From positions 1-64,000 of the forward strand of contig JAMXDE010000056.1 of NCBI GenBank assembly GCA_026770025.1: a DNA stretch of 64,000 nt, read 5' to 3'. The position numbers and the translations under genes are program-made. Shown here one piece after another: positions 31,084 to 42,100 of the stretch; within the stretch, counting starts at the first letter, position 1; each line of letters opens with the position of its first letter. The notes under the pieces are model-generated. The model did no database searches. It was not told the origin of the DNA and saw nothing but the letters and a program-made list of their open reading frames with translations. This DNA is from Craspedostauros australis. Taxonomy: Eukaryota > Bacillariophyta > Bacillariophyceae > Mastogloiales > Achnanthaceae.

Positions 31084-33012
31084 TTACTCTTGAGCGGCAA
31101 CGATCTCCTCGGCTGTCATGCCGTAGTTGTCCTGGCCCTCGCAGTTCTCGAGCTTTTCCGAGCACTTCGGGATGTTGTTGAAGGTGGTCAACAGGAAGGT
31201 TCCGGCGTACAGACACGCGATGGTGGATGGGATACCGAATGGAGCATGGCGCTCCGATGTGAAGGTACGGTCTCCGATCTTGGCGGCCTGGAAGGCGACG
31301 ATCATGTTGGCAGCCGATCCGAGCATGGTCAGGTTTCCAGCGATGGTGGCGGAGAAGGACACCTGCAGCCAGTCGTATGGAGTGGCGTATGGGAAGGTGG
31401 CGGCGAGCATCTGGCAGACAGGGACGTTGGAGGCGATGTTGGAGAGGATGGTGATGATGAGGACGAACCAGTAGACGCAGTATCCCTCGGTCATGGACTC
31501 CTTGCATCCACCCATGGTGAAGTTGAAGAATGCCTGTGGAACACCGGTGTCGTTGAAGGATCCGATGAGCAAGAACTGTCCGATGAAAAGCATGAGGAGT
31601 CCGTAGTCGACCTCGGTGAGGGTGGTCTCGGATTCGGTGACGAGCTCCTCGTCTTCTGGCTCGATCTCGTTTCCATCCATGTCGTAGGTCTTCTTGGCTG
31701 GGAGCGGGTTGCCCTCGGCATCGTACTGGGTGTTCTCTGGGCGTGGATCGTAGTGCTGACGCTTGTACGAGGCCATGACCATGAGGATGGCTCCAGCAGT
31801 GATGGAGACGACGCAGACATCAAGTCCGTAAGCGAAGCAGCCGAGGAAAACGATGCAGACGAGGACCTGGAGTCTGGACCAGAGTGTCCACGAGGTGGAT
31901 TCCTCCTCCTCTGGCTTGCCTTCGTTGGCGGCGGCCTGGCGGGCGTAGTAGGCGTGCTCCTGTGCGAGCATCTCTGGCGTGCGGTGACCCATGGCGATGA
32001 TGCGAACGTTCTCGCCAATTCCGGATGAACCTGGGAAGAGCTCGGCTCCATAGTACATGAACATGATGGCGAAGTTGATGAGGGTGGCGGCAAGGACTGG
32101 GAGGAACATGTTCATGGCGAACTCCAACCAACCGATGTCGTCGTAGGCGAGGGAGACGATGAGGATGTTCTGTGGGTTTCCGGTCAGGGTCAACGCAGAT
32201 CCGATGTTGGCGGTGGTGGCGAGGGACAGAAGGTATGGGAGCGAGTTTGCGACCTTGTGACGAACGCAGAGGTCGACGACGACTCCGGAGAAGATGAGGA
32301 CGACGGAATCGTTCATGACGGCGGCGGACCCGATGGTGGACATGATCATGATCTTGGAGGATCGCTTCCAGTTGACTGGGTCGTCAAGGGAATCGCGGAG
32401 CTTGTCGAAGAGACCTCCACGCTCCATCTTCTCGAGGTAGATGGTGGTAAGCATGAGACCGAAAAGCAAGAAAAGCGGTTCCATGATGATCACGCGCTCG
32501 GCATCGAAGAATGGTCCCTGTCCCATCTGCTGCAGGACGAATCTCCAGACAACCATGGTGAGACCACCTCCAAGGGCGATACCCGGGCGGCCAATTGGAA
32601 GGAACCAGTTGGGGAACATGAGGAAGACCCAGTAGGCGAAGTAGATCAGGGAGATGGTCCACTTTCCGAGGCTGGAGAAGTCATCAGAGACATCCTTGTG
32701 CACGTATTCTCCGAGGTAACGGTGGCGGCGGCGAGTGTACTCCATGACACCACCTTCCTCTTCGGAGAGGTTGCGGCTTCCAAATCCGTGTCTCAGGGCA
32801 GCATCATCTGCGGATGGCGCCATGGCGACCACCTCCTGGGTGCGCTTCTCGGCAAGTGCGCGGTGCAGGCGGCTCTCCTGGGACAGGTCTGGCATCTTAG
32901 ATCCGGTTGGTCCGAAGAATGCGGCATTAAGGGCGATCACTCCGAAGATGGCGACCATGGCTGGTCCCCATCGGCGGAGGCTCGACATCGGCTTTCGTTG
33001 CTCAGTACTCAT
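31084..33012 (-). CDS. Lsi2-like permease (ArsB/NhaD superfamily), candidate silicon efflux transporter
   Basis: 642 residues from ATG 33012 (MSTEQRKPMSSLRRW). The frame stays open upstream to 33300 but has no ATG-supported homology there. After an N-terminal hydrophobic segment (about 14-34) and a loop, the permease core begins at about 118. It shows the Lsi2/ArsB/NhaD hallmarks: FLPIGRPGIALGGG (138-150), MNDS (233-236), ATTANIGSALTLTGNPQN (265-282), SNVP (528-531) and AGNLTMLGSAANMIV (558-572). FLPIGR and GNPQN...GSAAN closely resemble rice Lsi2, an H+-coupled silicic acid exporter. A long acidic loop (about 420-465) separates the two halves. Arsenite, Na+/H+ or dicarboxylate transport is possible within the superfamily, but the Lsi2 resemblance is best. 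The antisense strand is open for 312 codons. Confidence 0.88.
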   Translation of the reverse strand: MSTEQRKPMSSLRRWGPAMVAIFGVIALNAAFFGPTGSKMPDLSQESRLHRALAEKRTQEVVAMAPSADDAALRHGFGSRNLSEEEGGVMEYTRRRHRYLGEYVHKDVSDDFSSLGKWTISLIYFAYWVFLMFPNWFLPIGRPGIALGGGLTMVVWRFVLQQMGQGPFFDAERVIIMEPLFLLFGLMLTTIYLEKMERGGLFDKLRDSLDDPVNWKRSSKIMIMSTIGSAAVMNDSVVLIFSGVVVDLCVRHKVANSLPYLLSLATTANIGSALTLTGNPQNILIVSLAYDDIGWLEFAMNMFLPVLAATLINFAIMFMYYGAELFPGSSGIGENVRIIAMGHRTPEMLAQEHAYYARQAAANEGKPEEEESTSWTLWSRLQVLVCIVFLGCFAYGLDVCVVSITAGAILMVMASYKRQHYDPRPENTQYDAEGNPLPAKKTYDMDGNEIEPEDEELVTESETTLTEVDYGLLMLFIGQFLLIGSFNDTGVPQAFFNFTMGGCKESMTEGYCVYWFVLIITILSNIASNVPVCQMLAATFPYATPYDWLQVSFSATIAGNLTMLGSAANMIVAFQAAKIGDRTFTSERHAPFGIPSTIACLYAGTFLLTTFNNIPKCSEKLENCEGQDNYGMTAEEIVAAQE

Positions 33013-34582
33013 CTTGCACCTGTGTGATGCGATTCGAGATGATTTGGAAGAAGAGGATAAGTTAGAGGAGTAGTTCCGCGAACGCAAGCGCAAACGAAAG
33101 TGGGGTTTGTGAGCAATCGTGAGCTTCGAATATTGTTTTGCGCATCGCATGCAATCGCAACCCGGCACTGCCAAGTCATACAATGTACACCACAATGGCG
33201 AGTCGCTGTGGCAAGGTCGGTGGTGATTTGGGATGGCGCAACCCTGCTCGGTGGCTTCCACGGTCGAGATCTGAACATCCAAGCGCAGGGGGCAATGCAC
33301 TTGGTGGATGGCTCGTGTGCTTGCCGGATGGAGCTACCGCTGGTACCATCATATTGTTGGTCGATACCGCCAGGCTGAACCGAACGATTGCGACCAAATC
33401 TGTGCGTAACAGAGTACGCCTTTATCGATCGTCCATCGTCCACCTTCGCAGCTCTCACAATGGCGCCCCAGCTTGTTCCAACACCTGGCACGGTGCCAAA
33501 GTCATTGCCCTGTGACGAGAAATCATATTTTTCCTTTCGGGTGGACAGTGATCAGGTTCATTGCCAGCCGTCATGGTCGCGCGAAGACGTTGATCTGCTG
33601 GGCATGATATCCAGCTGCTGCCTGTCTCGACTTTCGCCTTCGACCAACACCGATGTACTCCCATGAGCGCAGGTGATGATGGCATCGCAACGCATCTCAT
33701 CACGTCGCATCGTGTTCCCTCTCGTGACTTCCATCACGTGCGACTAGCTTACCAATCGGTTTGTGGTTTGTTATTTGCGTCCGTCTGTGCAGATGATGTT
33801 TTTGTTGGAGTATGGGAACATGATTCGCACCATCCGGACCATCCACACCATCGACGCCACCGACACCACCAACGCCAACAACTCCACCATGACTCTTCCC
33901 ACACGAACTTCCACAACGGAAGGAGCGGGCGGCCACTTCTCCTCATTTCCTTCCTCATTCAACCAACTCCTGACTTCGCCACGCTTCTCGGCAAAAAAGA
34001 AACGGAAAATAACACCACGCCTCCGTCACGACCTATCCGTTAAATTTTTGTTGTATTCATGGCCTAATCTTATCATATTTTATTCATCGTATACAGTTCT
34101 TAATACTAAAAATATTTCCCAAGTTCCAACCAACGTCGCAGATGATTGTATTCGTGTCATGTCCCATCAGGCAGGCTCGCACGCTGTTTACGGCATTTGT
34201 TGTGCCTGCTCTCACTTTCAAATTTAGTGAGTTCCTCCATCGCTGAAGCGCCACGCAGAATTTCCATTCGTGGATATGATTTGAAACGAAACAGTCTACA
34301 AGCGAACATAGAGATATGAGTTCGTCAGTCCGCATTCCCCATTTCGCGCATCGCGTCAACTGAAAGAAGGGAAGGAATCAAGTTGCTTGCCGATGTCGCA
34401 ACGTGCTACTTTTTCTCTCCCGCGGCGCAATCACGCATGGCTCAATGCTCTCCTCCATTGTACCGCATTTTAGTATGGTACCTACAACCTACAACATCCA
34501 CTAGCTACGAGGTATGAGCTGCCAGCTGCGAGTACTGGTACGTGCATATGTGGAGTACTCCCACCGCTATCATCGATCATCA
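33013..34582. other. Intergenic, upstream of the Lsi2-like gene
   Basis: The segment next to 33012 is the probable 5' UTR and promoter of the permease. Short frames at 33663-34227 contain a low-complexity CACCATCGACGCC stretch and no domain. An A/T-rich patch lies near 34050-34120. Confidence 0.5.
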
Positions 34583-36424
34583 TCATTGCGAGTGCTTCTC
34601 GGCCAGTACATTGAGCAAGGGCGGCTGCGCCATGTGCATGCCGGTGCCCATGTCGACGACGCAGCAGCCCTGCAAGCGGAGCACACCTTCGTTGAGGGCG
34701 AGGAACCTGCTGGTGACCACGATACTGCCGCCGTTGGGGCCGATGGTGTCGAGATTCTGAAAGCTCGATCCGCAGATGGCCAGCCCGTTCATGTGGTCCA
34801 GACGGAACTGGAGCTGCACGTCGCGCGGTTGGGTGGAATGATTGACGATGAGGAACTTGAACTCCTGCGGTGTGGAGACCGGGATGGTGGTGGGCGGGTC
34901 GATGGCCTCGACGGTGATCGGCAGCAGCTGCTCTAGTCGGTGGTGCTGCCGTGACGTGACAGCTTTGTTCTGCTGTCCTGTGACGTTGGCGACGGCAGCA
35001 GCGGCCGCCGATGCGGCCACATCGACGGACAGTGCGCTGCCTCCCTTCAGATATGATACGAATGGCTGGTTGCCACCGGTCATGGTCGAGCTCGGATCAT
35101 TGAGGTCCACCATCGGCGCCAGGGGCGGGCAGACAATCGGTTGCGAAACGAAACGTCCCATTTCGCCTTTGCTTTTCGTCCACGTCACAACTACATGGCC
35201 CAGAGTATCGCCACCGGCTATTCCATGCTGCGATGCTGGTGCGGCAGAAGTCTCAGCTGGTGCTGTGGCTTGCAGCTGAAACAGATGTCTGATTTGACGA
35301 CCGACGGTAAATGTTTCATCGCAGGCAAAGTCATTGGATGTGGCTGCTTTGGTGGACGCCGCAACTATACCAGTTCCAGTACCTGTACCAGCACCGGGAT
35401 TAAAACCGCCGCCGACCTGCTTTTTGTTCTGCACGCGCTCCACTGACATGGTTTCCGACGCAGCAGCTTCGAATCCTACAGATGTAAGCTGCATCTCCAT
35501 TGCCTCCTCCAAGTTGTTCTCCAAGGTGACCGCAAGCACGCAGCTGCTATCGCTCGTCCGCCAAGGGATCGCGCGCATATTGAACGGCATGAGGACCGGA
35601 AAGCGATAGAACTTCCGCAGGGTCTTGCGAGGTTGTTCACCGTAACCCATCTCCACTCGGAGGATGTGCTGTCCCATTTCTGACAAAGTGTGGCTAACGA
35701 GCGTGTCCGTCTTGGAGCCCGGCGTCACCTCCACTCCACCATTGGCATTTGCTCTGCGCTTCCATCATCCATCATCCACCATGCCGCGTATTGGTAGTAC
35801 CATGACAGTCCCAATATTGAACAATGAACATTGAACATCGAGCAATGATAGAGTAAAGTAGAGCAGAACAGACGATTTCGGTTAGCATGATGGTGAAGGT
35901 AGCAGCAGCAGCGATTGTCGTCGTCGTCGTCGTCAAATGACCCTCCAAGAAACATGCAGAACAAGACAGGACAAGACAAGACGAATTGAACTAGAGTACC
36001 AATGCACAATGCACAATGAACAATGCACAATACAATAGTGTTGAACTCACTCATCGACTGTCGTGGATAGATTCCATCTCTGCGTGGGGGTCTGCATCTG
36101 CGCGTTGACCGTGAGCTTGAGGATGGAGAGCACGTTGGATGTATTCTTGATCTCCAGCAGCACCCGGAACGTCTCTCCCACGTAGATGTTGCCGAAGTTC
36201 TCCGTCAGCTTGGGCTGCCTCGTCACGGTGAGTGTGGGCACTGCCGATTGCGGCGGCTCGACAGGGATGGCCGGAGGAGCGCCGATGGCGACACCGACCG
36301 GTGCAACGGCGGGGTTGGTGGGAGTGGAACCATACGGTGCCTGCGGTTGAGACAAAGGATGTGCTGGAGGCGGCGGCGGCGGTGGAGGAGGAGGAGGGGG
36401 AGGCGGCGGCGATTTCCCTGACAT
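34583..36424 (-). CDS. TRAPPC13: Trafficking protein particle complex subunit 13 (TRAPPC13)
   Basis: Two exons, 36051-36424 and 34583-35753, joined by a 297-bp phase-2 intron (GTGAGT donor, GCGCAG acceptor), giving 514 residues from ATG 36424. The protein opens with a run of 15 prolines absent from animal homologs. The DUF974/TRAPPC13 family blocks follow: ENFGNIYVGETFRVLLEIKN with NVLSILKLTV at the first beta-sandwich, EMGQHILRVEMGY and LRKFYRFPVLMPFNMRAI after the junction, and a second Ig-like domain near the C-terminus (TVEAIDPPTTIPVSTPQEF, DVQLQFRLDHMNGL). TRAPPC13 is a peripheral subunit of the TRAPPIII tether that activates Rab1 in ER-Golgi and autophagy traffic. Family assignment is firm. 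A disordered Ala/Gly/Thr-rich insert lies in the middle. Confidence 0.92.
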
Positions 36425-37142
36425 TTTGGGAGATTGGTCTTGCTCGTGCTCCTCTGGTCTTACTCTCTGGATCGACACTCGTAATGATTGTCTTGCCTTT
36501 GTGTCACTGTGCTGCAGTCAATTGGTTGGTCAATTGGTTAGTCACGAGAAGACAAATCTGCTGTGCGAGAATTGGGGGAGATGCGAAGTGCGTCCGCCTC
36601 GTATCATGGTTCGTACCAAGGGAGCAAGATCCGTTGCGATCAAGGGCGCTCTCGGCGGCAGTTTGCGCCATGGTGGAGGCTTTTTCGCTGTGGTTCTTGG
36701 TGTTGTTGGTGTTGCTGATCGTGTTGTTTTCGTTTTCGTTTTCGTTCTTGTTGCAGAAAAGCATTCGAAGGAGTCGAAAACAGACGAAAGATACCGGAAT
36801 GACCACAACGGAACAAACAGGATCAGAGCGCGGGGTCCACAAGCACACAACACAGACAAAGGGTGGAGAATGAGATGAGCGTTGCCTGTGTACTCGGTTG
36901 CGACTCTGTTGCTACATTATCTGTACGTCGCCGTGTAGTCTTCGTTTTCTCGCTACTACACTCATTACTGTCTTATTGGATTATCGTTCGCACTCGACAC
37001 TCGCACACCGTGGCGAAAACCATCTTCATGTGTGCTGCGGCGCCATGAATGACCGCGTCTCTGTCTCTGTCTTTGCATCCGTCGGTATCCATCGGGGTCC
37101 GTCAGTGCAATCCAATTCAATCCGATCCAACCATCATCTTCG
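36425..37142. other. Intergenic, upstream of TRAPPC13
   Basis: No supported gene. A short TTTTCG hexamer repeat lies at about 36727-36744. Overlapping frames on both strands are low complexity. Confidence 0.5.
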
Positions 37143-37763
37143 TCAATTGTAACAAACGAGGTTGCAGCAGTCTCCCTTGGTGGTGGCGACAAAGCTGACG
37201 CAGGACTCGATACAGCTGGTGCGGTTGTGCGTCGCAGCGCCATCCTCCATGTCCAGGAACAGCGGCTCGCAGTACCCGTCATGCACGGCGGTCTCCATGG
37301 ACGTCACGTTGGAGGCGCAGACCTTGGACTCCTCGTAGGAGTTGGGGCACAGGAAGTGGTGTTGCGTGGCGACGTCGCAGAACTGGAACCACTCGATGGC
37401 GGTGCTGTTGTATCCTACCGATTGCTCGCCGTGCGTTTGGAACGCGACGTAGAGCTGGCAGATGTGATCCAGCAGGCTGCCGTCGTTGCTGCCATCGGCG
37501 TCGTCGTTCACGATCGGCTCGACGATGGGATCAACAATGGGATCGACGACGGGATCGACGATGATGTTGGTGCCCTTGCCTTTGCCGCTGCCGCTCTTGC
37601 TGGTTCCCTTGCCTTCCTTGGCGGTGCGTCTGTGCTTCTTCAGCATCTCAGTGTTGCGCCTCTTGAGCTGCCCCCGAGTATGAGCCAACGCGGAGGACGC
37701 GGTCATGATGCCGATGAGCATGACGCACGTGATGGAGAGTTTGTTGGCGGTGGTGGATGGCAT
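37143..37763 (-). CDS. Secreted Lys/Ser- and Cys-rich protein
   Basis: 206 residues from ATG 37763; the frame extends upstream only through a Lys-Pro repeat without an ATG homology signal. A clear signal peptide (about 1-27: LSITCVMLIGIMTASSALA) precedes a strongly basic tract at 31-64 that includes KEGKGTSKSGSGKGKG, a Lys/Ser/Gly pattern like the polyamine-modified repeats of silaffins. Four IVDP-type repeats follow at 67-84. The C-terminal 105 residues contain ten cysteines, including a CC pair, with N-glycosylation sequons, suggesting a disulfide-stabilised extracellular domain. I do not recognise the family. In a diatom a cell-wall or secreted role is reasonable, but the silaffin resemblance is short and may be coincidental. 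Confidence 0.7.
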   Translation of the reverse strand: MPSTTANKLSITCVMLIGIMTASSALAHTRGQLKRRNTEMLKKHRRTAKEGKGTSKSGSGKGKGTNIIVDPVVDPIVDPIVEPIVNDDADGSNDGSLLDHICQLYVAFQTHGEQSVGYNSTAIEWFQFCDVATQHHFLCPNSYEESKVCASNVTSMETAVHDGYCEPLFLDMEDGAATHNRTSCIESCVSFVATTKGDCCNLVCYN

Positions 37764-39101
37764 GGTGAGATTCGTCGCAGTCGTTCCTTTCGATATGTTG
37801 TGCTGTGCTGTGTTGTGCTTTGGATTTTGCTTTGGTTTTGGCTTTGGTTTTGGCTTTGGTTTTGTGAGAGGAGATGGGGACATCCTCGTCACCATCATCG
37901 TCATCAGATTGTCATCATGACTTCCATCTCTTCATCATCACCTCTGTGCATGTGAATCCGTACATTGCATTACATGCACCTTCGAGGTGTTGCTCACGGC
38001 ATGCCATTCACCAAGCATGTGACATCTCCTTGTGGTCCTTGTGACATCTCCATATTGCACTCCGCACTTCCAACTCACATTGTGCCATTCCGTCCTCCAT
38101 GGCACAAAAATTGCGGCCACTGCCATTGTGAACTATCGTACGAGTATCGTATCGTATTGCATCATATTGTCTCCAACATCAAAGACAGATACCGCGAGAA
38201 AGCATTCCGACACGTACCATAGGTATGATAGATGATTGAATTGCCAAACACTCCGCCGCTCCAAAGGATGAGGGACCGCTTTGTCAAGCGCAAACACTGA
38301 AGGCACTTGTATGCGACGCTCCCAAAATGTGACAAAGTGGCAATCCCCATGATTCGTGTGTTGTCGTATGCGACACATCAGCTCATTTGAAAAACTTAGC
38401 TTCCCACCAAAACATACAATTCAAGAAGGTCGGATACGAAACATCGGTACAAACACGGAGCGTGGACAACGATGAGTTCGGAGGGAAGAATGTGTCCCCA
38501 ACCAAGACCACAAAGAGGTCAGAGAGAAGGATACGCGCACACCATTGTTGCATCTGCCAGCACCACATGACATTGGAGTCCGGTCGTTGCGACTATGCTT
38601 GCATGTGTGCCATGCGAGTCCGACTATGCTGTTGCACTCAACTGAAGTGGCGGGAGTAGCAGCGCAGAATGTGACATGACGATGAGCTGCGTGTTGCTGC
38701 ATGCCACAAATGGAGAGAAGTGGAGCAGATGAACCCTCGGAGACTTGAATCATCATTCACAAACAACCACCTCTTCCATCTTCATCATCCAGCAATCATT
38801 CATCATTCATCCCATCTTGTGTGAAAGCGATTGTACGATACCGGGGTATTATTGTTATAATAACTCATCGATTGCGTCACCTGCCATCTTACGACGACGA
38901 TCTGCAAGAGCTACTCCGGCTGCATAATTGGAGAGAAGCAGCTCACTCCGTCCAAGCACTCCACGCTCCAACTGTAGTCGAAGACTCCCTCTGGAGGGTA
39001 GTGGCCTGCACACCATACCATCACTTGCTGAGGATCAACTCTGTCCACAGCAAGGGCCGAAGTGGCAACACCAGACAGCACCGACAATACCAACAGCCAC
39101 C
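37764..39101. other. Divergent intergenic region with a 12-bp repeat
   Basis: It separates the secreted protein gene (minus) from the giant coiled-coil gene (plus). A 12-bp repeat (TTTGGTTTTGGC, about three copies) lies at about 37830-37864, in the probable 5' UTR of the secreted-protein gene. The rest holds no gene I can support. Confidence 0.5.
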
Positions 39102-42100
39102 ATGGTGACTCTGGCTGTCCACTCCGAGAATGAGGATGCGCAGGGAAGGATCATCACTGTGAGTTGCCATCATGCTTCCTCATGCTCATGCTCATGCTCA
39201 TGCTCATTGTTCTGATGACGATGCTTCGCTTCAATCGATTTGCTTCCTGTCACATCTCCGTCTTGTCTCCAACTACCACTCCAATTCCAACTCATCATAC
39301 AGACTCAGACTTATACTTATACTCATGCTCACACTCTTACTTCCACTCCATCTCATCCCCAACTCAACTACGGCTCCACTGTTATCACTTGTTTCGACAA
39401 TCGGCAGCCCCAAAAGACGACGGGAGGACAGCGCAAGTTCGGAACCCGTCTGTCTGCCAATGTTCCTCATGGCACGCCTGCAAAGTCCACAGCCAAGAAG
39501 GTGGTGCGCGTGAGGAGAACGCCATCCTCGGTTCCATCCAATTCATCGCAGGGTCGCAGGAGCGCCAATGCCGGTAGCAGATCATCACAGCACAAAGCAC
39601 CTGCGTCAACATCCGGCATCGAGTACTCCGTTGTCTTCAACTCTGGCTCCATCGGTCTGCAGCTCGAGCCCCTCAAGGAAGACCCCAAGTACGGATGCCG
39701 GGTGGTTCGCTTTGTGGATGGCGGCCCCAACGACCCAGGTCAGGCGAGGTGCTCGGGTCGCATCAATCCGGGAGACCTGGTCCTCGCAGTTAAGACCGGC
39801 GCCAACTTCGAGACAGTCGCGAACACATACGAGGACATGCTCCAGCTTCTCAAGCAGACGCACACCACCAGAGAGCTGGTCTTCAAGTCCGTCTGGGATT
39901 GCGAGTTCCTTGATGCGCAATCCAGCCTCAAAGTACGCTTCCAATCCGATACGAACGCAACCGCCAATACGCAGCAACCAAAGCAACCATCGCAAGCAGA
40001 TGCGGAATCCGGTCCGCTCTTGCCTTTATCGAGGCCGTCTGCTATTCCCATCAGTTATGGGTCCGTCGCTGCGAATGGAGATGGGACGGTTTCACCGCAA
40101 CGCCAATCACCGCTGCCTCCTCCTCCTCCTCCTGCTGCTGTTGCTTCGACACCGCAGTCATCCAGCCATGACTTCACCTTCATCAAATCACCGACGGATC
40201 TCGTCTTGCTGGCACAGAGCCCGTTCTATCCCTACAACAACCACACGGTGGCTGCTGCTCCTCCCCCCAAACCCGTGCTGAATTCGCCACACCACCAGGT
40301 CAGTCCGCAGAACCATACGACTGCGACTGGCAAACACCAGCCTCCATCGCTCACGCCATCCACTAACAACAGCAAGAGGCAGCAACTCATGACAAGTCCA
40401 CCTCCAGCTCCGACTCCAACACAAGCCAACGTCGCAAAGCGCCTGTCGTTGAGTCCCTACACGCCAAACATGGTCTCGCCCAAGCCTCGAACAAGCCCCG
40501 TTACTGTTCCGACGCCTACCTCAACATTCCATCAGAACAAGCGAACCAGTCCATCACCACGGCACGCAACCTTCTCATCGCCGCCGCCGCCACCGCGATC
40601 ATCATCACAGTCATCATCACAGTCATCACCACAGTCATCATCACCCTTCACACCATCCCGTGTCAAGGAGCTGTACAACCAGGATGCGCAAGGCGACAAG
40701 CTCTTCTCCCGCATGTTCTCTGCTGTCTACAATAATGTCGGCACGGCTGTCGCATCATCTTCCTATCAGCTTGGCAACGCCGTCGCTACGAAGGTCGTGC
40801 CAGCCGTGGCATCGTCATCCTACCAGATCGGCGCGACGGTCGCAACCAAGGTCGTCCCTGCTGTGGCCAGTTCCTCATTTCAACTGGGATCCGTCGTCAC
40901 CAAGAAGATCGGAGAAACGATCGTCGGCAATTCTTCCGACGAGTTCAACCACGTCAACGACCTCAAGCACAAGCTCATGCAGGAGCTGAACCAGGCCAAG
41001 GTGGCCCTCGAAGCGCAGGAATCGGACAGGACCGACCTGCAGAAGAACCTCGCCGATGTCAACGAAGAGAAGGACAGGCTTCAGCAGGCGCTGGAGCAGA
41101 AGGTTTCATCCACCGTAGCGGAGCTCGCCAAGGTTCGCAGCGCAGCCGATGAAAGCCAGCGCTCCCTCGAAAGCGAAATCAAGGCATTGAGGGAGCAGAA
41201 GGAGAATTTGAGACTTGATGTGGATCGACTCGAGGCCGAGCTGCGCGACTTGCAGAAACATCACGAATCCTCCCTTGAGGCTTCCGAACAGCAACATGGC
41301 GAAGAGCTGGCGCGACTCACCAGTGAGATCGATGCGATCCGCGAAGAGCTCAACAAGAACGAGGTGCAATGCAGCGACATTCAGCAGCAGCGACTGGAGC
41401 TCGAAGTGAGATGCATGGAGAGCGACGAGCGTCGCACAGAGCTGGAAGGTGAGAACCAGATGCTGGGGCAGAAGATTCAAGATCTGACCAACCACAACGA
41501 CAAGCTCGACGGGGACATGGCGGCCATGAAGATGGAGCTCGAGATGTCCAAGACGATGGCGTGCGAGATGGAGGAGAGGCTGATGCAGCTGGAGACGGCG
41601 AAGACCAACCTCATCAAGCACATGCAGTCATCGCAGGCCACGGCATCCCAGAACGCAGGCAGCCTCAACGATGCAATCAAGGAGAAGGAGGCACAGCTCG
41701 AATCGCTGCAGCAAGAGCTCACCACGACCTGCGAGTCTCTCGAGGCTCTGCAAGCTGAACTGCAGGAATGCAAGGCACAGTTGACAACGACCGAGGCAGA
41801 ATTGCGCACAGCCAAGACAGAGCAATCGACCATCGAGGCACAACTGAAGGCATCTGCGCAGAGGGCGGAATCGGAGCGTGAGGAACTGCAGCACACCATC
41901 GAGAATGCTGAAGTTGAGCTTTCCGTGCTGCGTGATGCTAGCAACAAGTTGCGATCAGAAAACGAAGAGTACGAGTCCGCGATGAACAAGCAAGCGACAG
42001 AACTGACGGATGCGAAGTCGCAGCTGCAAGAGATCTCCGCCGAACGCACCAACATCGCGACCGAGCTGCAAACCCAGACCGAGCAATTAGACATGGCCAC

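Noticed and set aside
31090-32028. 312-codon plus-strand frame as a gene
   Set aside because: It is antisense to the Lsi2-like permease, with no domain.
33013-33300. N-terminal extension of the Lsi2-like protein
   Set aside because: The frame is open but does not begin with a convincing ATG and has no transporter features. ATG 33012 starts a sensible N-terminus.
39240-39407. N-terminal 56 codons of the uninterrupted giant frame
   Set aside because: The frame opens with TTG and has no ATG. A GTGAGT donor at 39159 and a CAG acceptor at 39407 join a short ATG exon in frame, so this stretch is better read as intron.
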